From assembly GCA_020205615.1 (NCBI GenBank), contig CM035163.1, positions 40,620,189-40,684,188 of the forward strand: a DNA stretch of 64,000 nucleotides. The letters run 5' to 3'. Origin of the DNA: Panax quinquefolius (lineage: Eukaryota; Streptophyta; Magnoliopsida; Apiales; Araliaceae). The position numbers and the translations under genes were made by a program. This document shows positions 23,405 through 34,600 of the stretch, piece after piece. Below the pieces are notes generated by a model. It had not been told where the DNA came from and did no database searches. It saw only the letters and a program-made list of their open reading frames with translations. Positions within the stretch are counted from its first letter, which is position 1. Each line of letters opens with the position of its first letter.

Positions 23405-25566
23405 TTAAGGCTGATGATAGGATACTATGGCCTGAATAACAATATAAGTGGTTCTGGTGCAACCACCTTCAAAAGGGTTTTCAACTCCTTTGAGCTTGAT
23501 GGGTTGAATTATAAATGACGTGGCAGCCAAATCTCCTTCAAAGGATATAACTGCTATGATTTCCTTCCATCTTTGTGATCTCGGAGGAAATGTGTTCCCA
23601 CTCTCAAGTGATACAGTGTCATCGTCTGCCATCTGTAGGTCACCGCTGTCAATCATATTTTGGATAAGATGACGGAGTGCCCAACATTCTTCAGTGTTGT
23701 GGCTACGAGAATGGGAGTGGTATTGACATACTCAAGTATCATCAAATCTTTTTGAGTGTGGGTTGACTAGAGGTAGCAGTGCTGTGATTTTTCCCTCATT
23801 GACCAGCATCTGCAATATTTCTTCCATCGGTTGGCCTAAATAGGTGAACTCCCTTTTGTTGGCAAAGTCCCAACGGGCTTGAGCTCTTGCTTTTCTTACA
23901 CGCTTTTCCTCCAAGGTTTTAGTTTCTTGGGTGAGTGGTGGAGTCTTTGTGATAAGAGAGAGGAGACTAACATGCTCCTGACTGAACAACTATCGAGTGA
24001 CTTGGTGTTGGTGTACCACTAGTTCTGCCAGTTGATTAACCTGTTCGTCAAGAGACTTTAACTCCCATTCCATCATGAACTGGAATTCTGAATAATCCCA
24101 CTTGTCGAAATTATCCTTGCTGGTTTGGGAAGAACCGCCCACGTATTTGAGGTAATTGGAGCTCTCTCCACTGCCTCTATTGATCATGTTAACATCCTCT
24201 TCCTTGTTTTGAGGGAGAGGGTTCTCTTGAACATGTTGTTGTTCGGGCTTGGTCACCACGATCTCACCACTGTTTATTAAGTCCTGGATCTTATGCTTAA
24301 GGGCCCAATAATCCTGAGTGTCGTGGCCTGGAGCTCCAGAATGATAAGCACACTTTTTGCTTATATTGAAGCCCTTTCCACTTGGATTGGCTGGTGGAAG
24401 GAGATGAGTGATTTTTTTCTGAGCTGTCAGAAGTTTGGAAATGTTTTCAAGTGAGTCCCCTAAGGTTGTGAACACTCTTGAGCATCTAATTTCTCCACTC
24501 TTTGGCAAGGGAGGATTTGAGGACTGTGCTTGAAAAGGGGAGTAGTTTCTCATTTTAATATGCAAGTTTGTGTTTGTCGTATCAAGGAGACATCTTCTTC
24601 TATCTTCTTATGGACCCTCTGGGGGTTGTTCCTATAACTTCTAAATTGGATATGCTTAGGCACGACTTTTAAAGTGGCGAGGTCTTGAATCTTCCCAGAC
24701 TTCAATCCCATTTCTTCCATTTCTCTGTGCTTGATCATTTTTTAGAATGGTTTTCCTATTCCAGCTAGGACCCTATCATAAAATGGAGCTTCTTGAATAT
24801 CTATGAAGGTTATCACCATCTCAGTCTCTGTCATGGATGAGATAACTTGAGCAGCCAAATGCCTCCATCTTTGGGCATACTCTCTGAATGACTCATTGAC
24901 TTGCTTCTTAACTTTGGTAATTTTATACCTGTTTTGAGCCATCTGAGTTTGAAAGCTGTATTGACTGAGGAAAGCATGGACTAACTCCTTTCAGCTGTGA
25001 ATTTTGGAGTTATCCAATCTGATGTACCATGCTCTGGCTTCTCCAGTCAAACTTTTCTGAAATAGTTGCATTCTCAGCTTTTCATTCTCGACGTAGGATC
25101 CGAGTTCTCCAATGAACACTTTTAAGTGGGTGTAAGGATCTCCTAATCCATCATATTTCTTAAAGTTGAGAGTCTTGAATTTCTCTAGATAATGAAACCC
25201 GAGGAAGATACAAAGGTCTGAATAGGAAACACTTTCGTGTGTTCCAATCCCCTTGAGGGACCGAATGGTCTCTTCTATTTGTAGAACTTTTTTCCGAATA
25301 TCACCGGTGTCTTGATCTTCTTTAAGATGGGTGATTTCAGGGGTTTTGTTTGACTTCTCAGACTGAGACTCAAGTACTGGGACTTCTCTATCCAGACCCT
25401 GGATTCCTCCATGTGTAGAGGGTTCTATTTGCATAGGTATTTATGGACCATGAGTTGATTTGTTTAGTTCTTTCAGGAGAACAACCAACTCTATTATTTG
25501 ATTGCTTAATCCTTCGAACTCCTCGCGAGAGACAGGAGTAGGATTAGGTTGTGCACTTATAGCCAT
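23405..25566 (-). pseudogene. Tat gag with a duplicated zinc-binding module, broken by stops
   Basis: The start ATG is at 25566 (MAISAQPNPTPVSREEFEG), chosen because the leader and primer site lie just upstream. Capsid part: FKKYDGLGDPYTHLKVF and GEARAWYIRLD (about 25190-25000), then VNESFREYAQRWRHLAAQV. TGA at about 24988 replaces the Trp usually found before KELV; further stops lie near 25438 and 24740. A module of about 70 residues occurs twice: LTAQKKITHLLPPANP then CAYHSGAPGHDTQDYWALKH (about 24420-24290), and LVNEGKITALLPLVNP then CQYHSHSRSHNTEECWALRH (about 23810-23660). This gag would build particles and bind RNA. Confidence 0.75.
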
Positions 25567-26330
25567 GTCTGACTATGGGCTTAGTGCCTTTTTGGACTTT
25601 GAACGGGTAACGGGACCAATCGTTTCCCTATAAAAAGACTATGTAGTTTAGTCCGAGAAAACGAAGAAATGTTACATGCTATGTAATGTGTCCATTTTTT
25701 AGGAGTGTTTTAAGGTTTTCCTGTAAAACTGATGTCAATCATTTTGATGACAGGATAGCATGACAGGTCTTGATATAAAAAAGGAATGCATGTTCACATT
25801 CTCTTTTATATTTTCCATTACATTGAGATTGACATGGAAATTAATTTACAAGTAATTAAAATTACAGGTAATTGAAAAGGGGAAGGTATGAAGAGACTTC
25901 TCTCCACGTTTTGTTTATCAGAAGCTGACCTATCTTAGGCTACTCTCGCGGTTTTTCAGCATGAAGGTCCCCAAATCATCGCAATTTACTCAATGGGAAG
26001 TTAATCTGATCTTTAAATTGGAGCGAATCTGGGTGGTTCCTTTCCTGGGCCTCGTGGAATTAGTCTTCTGACGAGTCCAGTAATCAAACACCGACGGCTT
26101 AGCCTCGTAGTGGAGGAATCACATAACATACATTCACATACATCGCGTCTCACCGTATGGAAATGATGACATGTATGAAACACTAATATCACAGGCATAT
26201 ATGGTGTGAAGTACTAAAGTACAGTAAATTAACCATTAATATGCATTCATTCAATGTAAATCCATCATTCACATATAAGCAGATAAAAGTTTTTGAAAAG
26301 CTTGAATAGCGGCTTAAGCCCTTTTACTGG
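25567..26330 (-). other. Leader of the Tat element between primer site and gag
   Basis: No coding motif. It matches expectation for the long untranslated leader of Tat/Ogre elements. The open frames at 26013 and 26314 have no recognisable features. Confidence 0.5.
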
Positions 26331-26350
26331 AGTCCCCAGCAAAGTCGCCA
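26331..26350 (-). other. Primer-binding site of the Tat element (tRNA-Arg type)
   Basis: Minus strand TGGCGACTTTGCTGGGGACT, two bases from the LTR end. This form is typical of Ogre/Tat and Athila lineages and is attributed to tRNA-Arg or a related tRNA. Confidence 0.75.
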
Positions 26351-26352
26351 CC

Positions 26353-27322
26353 TGTCGATGACGGGATTTTTATTTGTCCCTTTTTGTTCTTGTTTTTTGG
26401 TGTTCTCATTTTAAGTGTGATTTGTTTGAAAAAACAAGTTTGAAAAAGGTCCGACATGTATATATCGACGATTTGACTGTGAGAGTCGCCAGTTGATATT
26501 TTTAAATGGTTGCACAAACTCAACCGAGAAAAGGTTTGCACAAAGACCTAGTGATTTGACTGTTTAACTGGTCTGAGAAAACCGAAATTCGTTAGAGTCC
26601 GAGGGCTTGATTAAACGGAGGGAAGGTGTTAGGCACCCCCCGACTTCCTTGATAACACGGTTATCGCCAATTTTCATTAAACTTTTATCTGTGTTTGTGT
26701 GTGTGTGAATTAGGTTTATGTGCAGTTGTTTGGAAGTAGTGTTATGCCTCGTTTGCACCTATATACAAAGGGTTTGACTTTTGTATAAAATTTCAATTTT
26801 AACAAGATATAGCAGTGATGTTTTGTAAAATAGGTTTTTCATACCCTTGTGCTCAATAGTAATTGAGGCCTTTGATACTTCCATTTTTTTATGTGTTCGG
26901 CTTGATTGCTTTTCTTTTCAAGATGCGATGCATCTTCTCGAAAAAATAAGATACATAGCAGTGCCGAACTCCTTATGGGCATGAGAGCCATCTAAGGATA
27001 TTCAGACACCGTAGATATAATTTACAAAATTTGGGTGCGGTACCAAAATGTCCATCACGGGAACCGAATCTAGATTCAGAAGCTGAATCCGTGATCACAT
27101 GATTCCTAGGCACCCATGAAAAGCAATATGTACAAAACCTAGAAAAAGAACTAGATTTGAATAAATCTAAACCATTCTAGCTTCAACAGTCCCAGTTTAG
27201 TCACCATGAACCGGTCAAAGTTAGAAGTAGCCAGATTGAGGCAAATCTAGCCAAAGATGAAAGATAGAAAGATTAAATATATATATTATGAAAGCGAGTA
27301 AAAAGATATTTATATAAAAGTG

Positions 27323-27372
<50 letters not shown>

Positions 27373-27418
27373 CGGTAAATGGCCACGAAGTAAACTCCAA
27401 GCTTAGTTTGAAATGTAA

Positions 27419-27469
<51 letters not shown>

Positions 27470-27535
27470 AAGTAATAAAAAGCCATGAGATCGACGATCC
27501 GGGTATACCCACATAATGTGACTCTCAACTTTAGT

Positions 27536-27570
<35 letters not shown>

Positions 27571-28250
27571 TAGTAAAAAAGCTTAAAAATCAAGAAAAAT
27601 CTTACGATTGGGTTTGCCAAAAGACTTGGATAGCTTTTGGCGCTTTGAAAACTTGGTTTCCACTGGTTAAATTTTACTATGTTAAAAAACACGAGCTCAC
27701 AAGTGTTTAGAAAGAAGAATCACTCATTTTAGAGCACTCTAGCAGGGTTTACAAGCTAAAATGGACATATTTTTCTCTCATTTTTCTTTTTTTTTTCAAA
27801 TGAGCTGCCAAGAGCTCATATTTAAAGACCCGGTGCCCGTGGGTCTACCCGTGGCAGACACAGGTCTATCTGCGGCTGCCACGAGTCTATCTGTTGTTGC
27901 TTGGGCTGCCCCGGGCCATGTGGGTCCTGTCGTCTCGAAGTACGTACACTTTGGCTACGCGTTGTTCGCTCGAACCTTCATAATTTTCAATCCGGGCATC
28001 CGATAAAGAAGTGTTGTACCTTTTCAAAATGCTATTGTCGAGAGCTACACAATGACATGAGATTAAAGGTTTTATGAATTCGAGAAGATGGGTCCATGAC
28101 CAGATCTCCAATTCTTCAAACTCTATCCGGAGTACTGTCTTGCGTAGTTGTCACTCAGGATTTGAGCTATGGTTCTTGTGGGAAGCTTTAGTATGCAGTG
28201 TGGATTAATTTGTGTTAAGATAACGTGAATGTAGTATTGAGGTGGCAAAA
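26353..28250 (-). repeat. Tat LTR (5' LTR of the gag-pol unit)
   Basis: The sense-strand 3' end is fixed by the primer site (plus strand TGTCGATGACGGG at 26353). The other end lies near 28245-28255, where the sense strand shows GTGGGGGGCAAAATCA, like a polypurine tract, then TAATTTTGCCACC. About 1.9 kb. Features: AAGGTGTTAGGCACCCCCCG at 26608-26640 region (a conserved Tat LTR segment), three (TA)n tracts, and a weak TATA-like TTTAAATA near 27820. Confidence 0.65.
27324..27568. repeat. Three (TA)n tracts separated by related spacers in the Tat LTR
   Basis: (TA)n at about 27324-27371, 27418-27470 and 27537-27568. Spacers share AAGT/AGCGGTAAA..GCCA.GA and ACTC.A..TTAGT, so the block looks like a tandem array of about 100-bp units each carrying a TA tract. 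The apparent Tyr-Ile proteins read from it are not genes. Confidence 0.7.
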
Positions 28251-28261
28251 TTATGATTTTG

Positions 28262-28645
28262 CCCCCCACTGGGGTTATCTCTGGCTTTTGCGCAGATGTA
28301 GTAGTTGTTGCTCAAGGTTATCTTTGAGAATGGGCTGTTGTGAATGCTGAATGTCCTCAGGGTTGCCTCTGAGGTGTGGTTGACCTCTCGGGGTTATCTC
28401 TGGGGTTGAACTGAGTATCCCGAGGTTGTCTTTGGGGTTGGAACTGACTTTTTCGCGGTTATCTCTAGAACTTAAACTGCGTCTCTCGGGGATATCTTCA
28501 AGGTTGGAACTTAATATCCCAGGGTGGTCTCCGGGATTGGAACTGAGTATCTCGGGGTTATCTCCGAGATTGAAAATTGTATCTCCCGGGGTTGTCTTCG
28601 GGGTTAAAACTGATCTGACTTCCAGGGTTATATCTGGAAGACGAT
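28262..28645 (-). repeat. 33-bp minisatellite next to the Tat LTR polypurine tract
   Basis: About ten units of roughly 33 bp (range 31-45) with a core GGTTATCTCTGGGGTTGAAC then TGAGTATCTCGG on the plus strand. Because the unit is 11 codons, the minus strand is open through most of it (28700-28275), giving an 11-residue repeat with DN..ILSS, but I see no sign it is a gene. Position upstream (sense) of a polypurine-like tract suggests it is the 3' untranslated repeat region of a Tat element. Confidence 0.65.
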
Positions 28646-28699
28646 TCTCCCCTCCTACATGGTTAGTAACAGGAATGAAAAATTTTGAGTGTTTACACA

Positions 28700-29222
28700 T
28701 TTCTTGTAAATAGTCAATATTTGAGATTTATTTACTAGATCTAGCTTCTGATCGGTTCAAAAGTTGTAAAACTTGAACCTGGAAGCTAAAATGGCTAAGA
28801 TCTATAGAAATCTAGTTTTCTTTCTAGTTTTTAAAAGTTTTAGTAACCATGTGACCCTAGATCTTTATCTAGAGGAAATTAGAAGCTATGGGCTACTCGC
28901 TAACAAGGATTTAACTGATAAATCCTTCATCTAGCTTTGTTTAGTAAAAATATATGTTTTATTTCAGTATATTTGCTATGTAGGCCACTTATGTAATATT
29001 ATGTGAGCCTAGAAGCCACATGATCTAAGATACAACTGGCGGATCTAGATCTGGCTCTCATGATGGACCCTTTTCAGTTGTACAGCTAGTTTGCAAATTT
29101 TGTACTTGTAAATATAGGACCTTAAAACTGTTATTCGGATTTAAGGTCCCCATGATAATGAAAATCCTATGTGTGGTGCTCGGGCATACTTTGATGACTT
29201 TTATGCCTATAGGAGCCGGGCA

Positions 29223-29257
<35 letters not shown>

Positions 29258-29893
29258 TTATCGAAGATGATTCGTATCTCGAGAATAAAATCAAAATAAC
29301 CTGAATAAGGAATAAATTAGAAGTATCAAAGGCCTTAATTCCTATGTGAGCATAAGGGTTTGAATTTTTTTTTCAAAATATCACTTCATATGCCTTGTAT
29401 TAAAATTAAACTTTTAAATAAGTAAAACCCTTTTTATATAGGCGCAAAAGAGATATAGCACTACTTTCAAATAAGGCACTTAGGCCCAAATAACTGCAAT
29501 GCACACATACACATACACATACACACAAACTAGGGAATAAAAAGCGTGGTAACTGTGTTTCACGGAAGTCGGGGGGTGCCTAACACCTTCCCCCCAACTT
29601 AATCAAGCCCCCGAACTCTATGAATCCCAGTTTCCAAGACCAATTAAACACAGTCCTATATTGGGCCATATTGCAAAACTTTTTAAAACTCGGTTGAGTT
29701 GATACAACCATATAATTCATATCAACTGATGGCTCTGTCTAATTCGAATAAATAAAAATCAAATCTTTTCAAATCGTCGACATTATATGTCGATATTTTC
29801 TTGAAAATCTCACCCTTCAGATCAAAAAAATTCACATAGAAAATATAAAGGGTAAACACCTAGGAAGATGGAGAAATTTTTCAGACGTCGACA
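28700..29893 (+). mobile_element. Inverted fragment of a Tat LTR
   Basis: It is a plus-oriented relative of 26353-27250: ATCTAGTTTTCTTTCTAG and GATCGGTTCAAAAG near 28750-28830, CGGGCACTT then (TA)n at 29224-29252, GGGGGGTGCCTAACACCTTC near 29570, and the end CGTCGACA at 29886-29893 (compare CATCGACA in the other LTR). No primer site follows, and the upstream part is missing or blurred by the minisatellite, so it is a truncated or solo LTR. Confidence 0.55.
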
Positions 29894-30494
29894 CTCTATC
29901 CCAGAGCTTGACTATAGTAGAAGGCTGGCCCAAGCTCATCCGCATGGCCTAATAAATATATTAATTAATATTGCATTACTTTACTATAGATCCCAAAAAT
30001 ATTAAACCAAACTAAATATAAATACATGTCGACTTAACCTCTTATAACGACTGTGAGCTAGAAGTATATACAATCTAAAGCTGAACTCAATTCTTTTTCA
30101 TCTACTCAAACTTTGTCTTGAAGGCATCATCATCCTAGTATGTACACATGGCATCTCATGCTGCATCTGAAACTATATGCGGATGATGAGCTCGTATAGT
30201 AGTCCCGAGCTGGTCTAATATATATAATTCGACTTACGCAAAACTCGTGCGACACAATCGCCATAAAGGAGGCATTATACTGTGTGTACTGGCTAAATAG
30301 CATGTAGCCAGTCAGGAGATGCGTCAAGCAGATGACATGTATGGTCGACTTAGCGACATGGTCCAAAATACTAGAATAAAAAAAATTAATGGATTATTTT
30401 AATTGTGCAATCATATAATTAAGTCATTTTAATTGAACATGATATATTATAGTTGAAACTTACAATGACGAGCCGACATCAACTAGGTGTAGAA
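29894..30494. other. Unassigned sequence
   Basis: No family recognised. On the minus strand 30472-30370 has the look of a small intron (GTAAGTTTCAAC ... TTTATTCTAG) followed by an open stretch (30366-30130) with HVICLTHLLTGYML and FMAIVSHEF. This could be part of a gene captured by or left from a transposon. Confidence 0.25.
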
Positions 30495-31445
30495 CTACCA
30501 GTGGACAACTAATAAACCGAGGTTAGTCACGAGGTTGAAATCTGGGCTAGGATTTCCATAGAAGTGGTTACCATTTCTGACATGTTGATTTCCTTCATGC
30601 TGGTTATCATTGTTCCGATGATTTTTGCCACTGGTGTGACTATTATTGTAGCTCTTCTCTCGTTGTCGGTCGTTATTTCCTAGTTGTATTATTTCTTTTT
30701 CTTGTTCCACCAATTGAACCCTATCCACGGTATCTTAATATAAACTAAGTTTATGAGAAATAAGATGTTGACGAATCTCAAATTTTAAACCTCGTAAGAA
30801 TATTCGGGTCATGCGCTCTTTGTTATCCACTAAGTGGGGCGTAAATTGGGATAACTCGGCAAATTTGGCTTCATATTGCGAGACAGTCATATCATTCTAC
30901 TCCAACTTAATTAATTCCACTTCCTTCATGTGACGAATGCTCTCTAGGAAATACTTGTCATTAAACTACTCTTGAAACTCTTCCCAAGACATTTTGCATG
31001 CTGAGTGATGGGTGTGCTTCACTGATTCTCACCAGTGATATGCCTCTCCTCAAAACATAAAGGTGGTGAATGGAACTTTTTGATCATCAGGGTAATGTAG
31101 TACACCAAATATTTTCGTCATTTGTTTAAGCAACGCCTCTGCCTTGAGTGGGTCCGATTTTCCGTGGAATTCAGGTGGTCCTAACTCCTTGAATTGCTTT
31201 GTAGTGACAATTCAAGAGTTACCTATATTTTAACTATTATTATGAGCAGGAGTCTCTCTCGTTTGGTTCTGTAAGAATTGCATAAAGTTTCTAAAAAAAT
31301 CGTTAGTCCTTATATTGTTAGCCGCATTATTTTTTGAGTTTGTAGCAATATTATTTGTAGCTTCCTGATTCTCAATATTGTTTATAGCTTCTTGATTCTC
31401 AACAAAAATTGTCTCATAGTTCATTTCTTGATTTTCAGATGCCAT
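30495..31445 (-). pseudogene. Chromoviral gag of element C3, broken
   Basis: N-terminus open from 31445 (MASENQEMNYETIF) to 31230; then capsid-region codons out of frame (segments like FLRGLKFEIRQHLISHKLSLY near 30790-30740); then 30728-30495 (DRVQLVEQEKEIIQLG and the Asn/His-rich tail). Similar in order and content to the gag of C4 (52354-53272). The element is cut off at about 30495; no protease or pol follows. Confidence 0.7.
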
Positions 31446-31611
31446 TCTGAAATGTGATCACAAAGCAAAGATTAGTTAAAGAAATTGACATATCACACCT
31501 TATCCCTATATATGACGAAAAAGCTTAGGTAGCATACTCTAGGGAATGATTTTACTCGTCTCTCCCCTCCTAGTTCTAATCCCAGATCTCTACCAGAGAT
31601 CATATCCCTAA

Positions 31612-31624
31612 GCTCTGACACCAA
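31612..31624 (-). other. Primer-binding site of C3
   Basis: Minus strand TTGGTGTCAGAGC, one base from the LTR end; tRNA-iMet type with one mismatch to TGGTATCAGAGC. Confidence 0.8.
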
Positions 31625-31625
31625 T

Positions 31626-34600
31626 TGTGATACTCCCAAAATAGGTCCACACAACCTATTTTAAGCCGTCAAATACATACAACAGAATTCAAATATAAAC
31701 TTTCTTATTTACAACTATTAAACTGATATGAAAAATACGACCACACACATATACTGTGAGTTTCAATACAAATATTTTAACGTATATAATACGACAATAT
31801 CCACATGCACTGAAATTAAGTCCTCATTATAATTATTTTTACACTATTTTACAACATATTGAAGACTTCTATAGTAACTATCTCAGATCAGTACCCCACT
31901 CCACAACTAGTCCCAGCAACACTCTCATTTCCTGAGAAGAACAATGGAACAAAAAGGAAAATGGTGAGCTCAACTATCCCAGTAAAGAATATTATGACTA
32001 AGATAATGAAGAATAAATTATTTTTAGTCTTAAACAGTGATAAATCAGATAAAATACAGTAAACAAAAAGTTTTAAATCAACAACTGCAGTGGAAATAAC
32101 AATCCATTAGAAGGGTCAAGTAGAGCATGATGTCTACTATCTTCTATGATTTAAAAATATATCATTAATATTTTATCCTTGTAACACCAATTAAGAGTTC
32201 ATCTTTTCACTATGGGACAAAGATATTCATTTGTAACACCAATCAACGGTTCATCTTTGCACTACAAGCTAAAGATATTCATTTGTACACCAATGGTCAT
32301 GATCATGTTAATCCACAGTCCATCTTTGCACTACGGGCCAAAGAGAACTTTCACAACAAGCATTTGTTTGTAACACTAAAGGTAATGATTATACCAATGC
32401 ATAATTTCTGATCATAATCATACCAATCAACGATTCATCTTTGCACTACGGGCCAAAGATAACTTTCTCCACAATTTAAGTTTGAGGATTATGACAATGA
32501 TATAAAGGATGAATAAAAGTGAGATAAAGGATAAATATTAGAGATTTATAATTTAATTGTATCCAAGTTCAAAAATATCCAAATTGTCAACATGATAACT
32601 AATTGTGGAGTAAAATTCAAGAACGATATTTAAGATTCATATTTCAAAGATAATTTGGATAAGGAAAAGAAACTAAATTTTGTCGTGAATTAATAGTATT
32701 CTGACGTAAATAGTACCCCGGATGAATTGTACTTCGGTATGAATAGTACCCTGACTTGAAAAGACTAAAATTTTATAAGAAAGATCAGACCAGCATTCCA
32801 GTGAAATGATATTAAATGAAGCGCAAACCTCAAGGAATTTCTAATCATTTTAGGAATTATAGAAGCAATACATACCATAGTAAGTTTAGATTTAGGAATA
32901 GGAATTGAAATAATATCACTTACATAATATGGAGTATGAAAGAAAATGATATTCCATACGAGTATTGAAAGAAAATAACATCATTTACCTTAATAAGAGA
33001 CTAAATACTGCAATAGTGTAGTAGCAGAACTTTGTATTTTTTGTGTGTGCTTGCTTCTTGGATATTCTTCTTCTTTTTTTATTCTCACTCTCTAACTTTC
33101 TATTCTTAGTTTTAGTGAATTGGTGAAAAAGAAGGAATAAATGAGCTTCTATTTATTGGCTTGGCAGAGTCGGGGTATAGTAGTCTTTTCACCATAATTT
33201 ATGGCATCATCGCTTACCTCATCGTTCTTATGACATCATCACTTACCTCATCACCCCTTATGAAATCAGTGCTTGCATCATCGACCCTATTCCATTTTTA
33301 TATTATTCTCTTAATGAATTAATATAATAGATATTATAGACTAGAAATTCCAGCAACCCAATTGTTCCAAAGAAAGATGGAACTTTCCGATAATGATTTT
33401 TCCTTATTGGTGCACAATTAGATAACCCAACCCCTTTCCTCGATATAACTTTCTAGACATTACCAATAATGCTAACTAATAATATCATTTCAAATAATAA
33501 TGTAAAATACTATTCAGTTATTACTGTGACAATCATTGAATCAATAATATAAAATACTATGCAATTATCATTGTAGCAATTATTGAATCAATAATATGAA
33601 AGACTATGAAATTTCTACTGTAGCAATTATTGAATGAAATAATGAGTGACTTCTTACGTAAGAATTAATAATCAAAGATATTGTGCAATACTGTGTGTTA
33701 CTATGCAATACCGCGTACTATTGTGGAATAATGCGTATTACTGTAATTTTATCACCGGGTGTTGCAATCCAGAAATTTTATTTATAATTTCAAATATTTA
33801 TTGAATTAAATAAATATTTTAATTGACGTGTTTGTTGTTTAGTAGATATTTGTTGGATTATTTATTAGTAAGTAAATAATTCGCGAGTTATAGAAATTAA
33901 CTTAATTAAGATAAAGAGTGATGAATTAAATTTATGAGATAATACTCTAATTTAACTCAATAACTAAATTAGAGAGTTATTAAGGATTATACGATTTGTT
34001 ATAATCTTATTTAATTTGATTTTGTAATTTAAGTGATGTGTTAATTTATTAAATAAAATTATAATTATAATGAAAATTATAATTTTATTGTATTTGTTTA
34101 TGTGGTAAATGGATTTAATAAATTGTTATTAGATTTAATTTAATTTGAATATGGAATTTATTTAAATAAAGTGTGACAATAAATATGACTTATGAAAATA
34201 GATTAAAAGAGTTTTAATTTGGTTTTACCAAACAAAGCCTTAGAGATTTTTTATTTTTTATTTTAATCTTGTTTTGCCAAATAAGGTTTAAGGAATGATT
34301 AAGTCATTATTTTAATTAGTTTTGCCAAATAAGGCCTTATAGCTTTTAAGTTTTAAAAAACTGATAAGTATTTAGTAGCCTTATTATATTATACGTCAGT
34401 TTTATTTTTATGTTAGCGTCTATTTTAGTTTACGTGAAAAGGGTTTGGCCTAAAGCCTAAGAAGAAGAGAGAAGAGAGAGGTTACAAAGAAGTTTGAGAG
34501 AGTCATATTCTTTGAGAAATTGAAACAAAAGAGGTGATTATGAGAATCAAAGAAGGGAGATGGAGGATAATGAAGCCATTCTCATCATCTAATTAAGCTT

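Larger units (their letters stand above)
1..28250 (-). mobile_element. Tat/Ogre-type Ty3/gypsy retrotransposon, nested and decayed, 3' LTR outside window
   Basis: Read on the minus strand the order is LTR (28250-26353), primer site TGGCGACTTTGCTGGGGACT at 26350-26331, leader, gag (from 25566), protease, RT, RNase H, integrase (ending 3881), a 3' region with repeated modules, and plus-strand ORF relics at 1-2826. Element C1 (5018-19507) interrupts it between RNase H and integrase. Seen: gag with a KYDG..DPYTHLK segment and an NESFREYAQRWR segment, protease VLIDGGSSLNIYP, an integrase with IEVANKN, and antisense ORFs between pol and the missing 3' LTR. Known: a tRNA-Arg-type primer site and antisense or extra ORFs in this position are typical of the Tat lineage (Tat, Ogre, Retand, Grande). 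Many stops show it is dead. The exact sub-lineage is inferred. Confidence 0.75.

Noticed and set aside
27221..27514. Tyr-Ile repeat proteins
   Set aside because: They are translations of (TA)n microsatellites.
28275..28713. Open frames of 95 and 141 codons on both strands with 11-residue repeats
   Set aside because: By-product of a 33-bp minisatellite; open on both strands, no domain.
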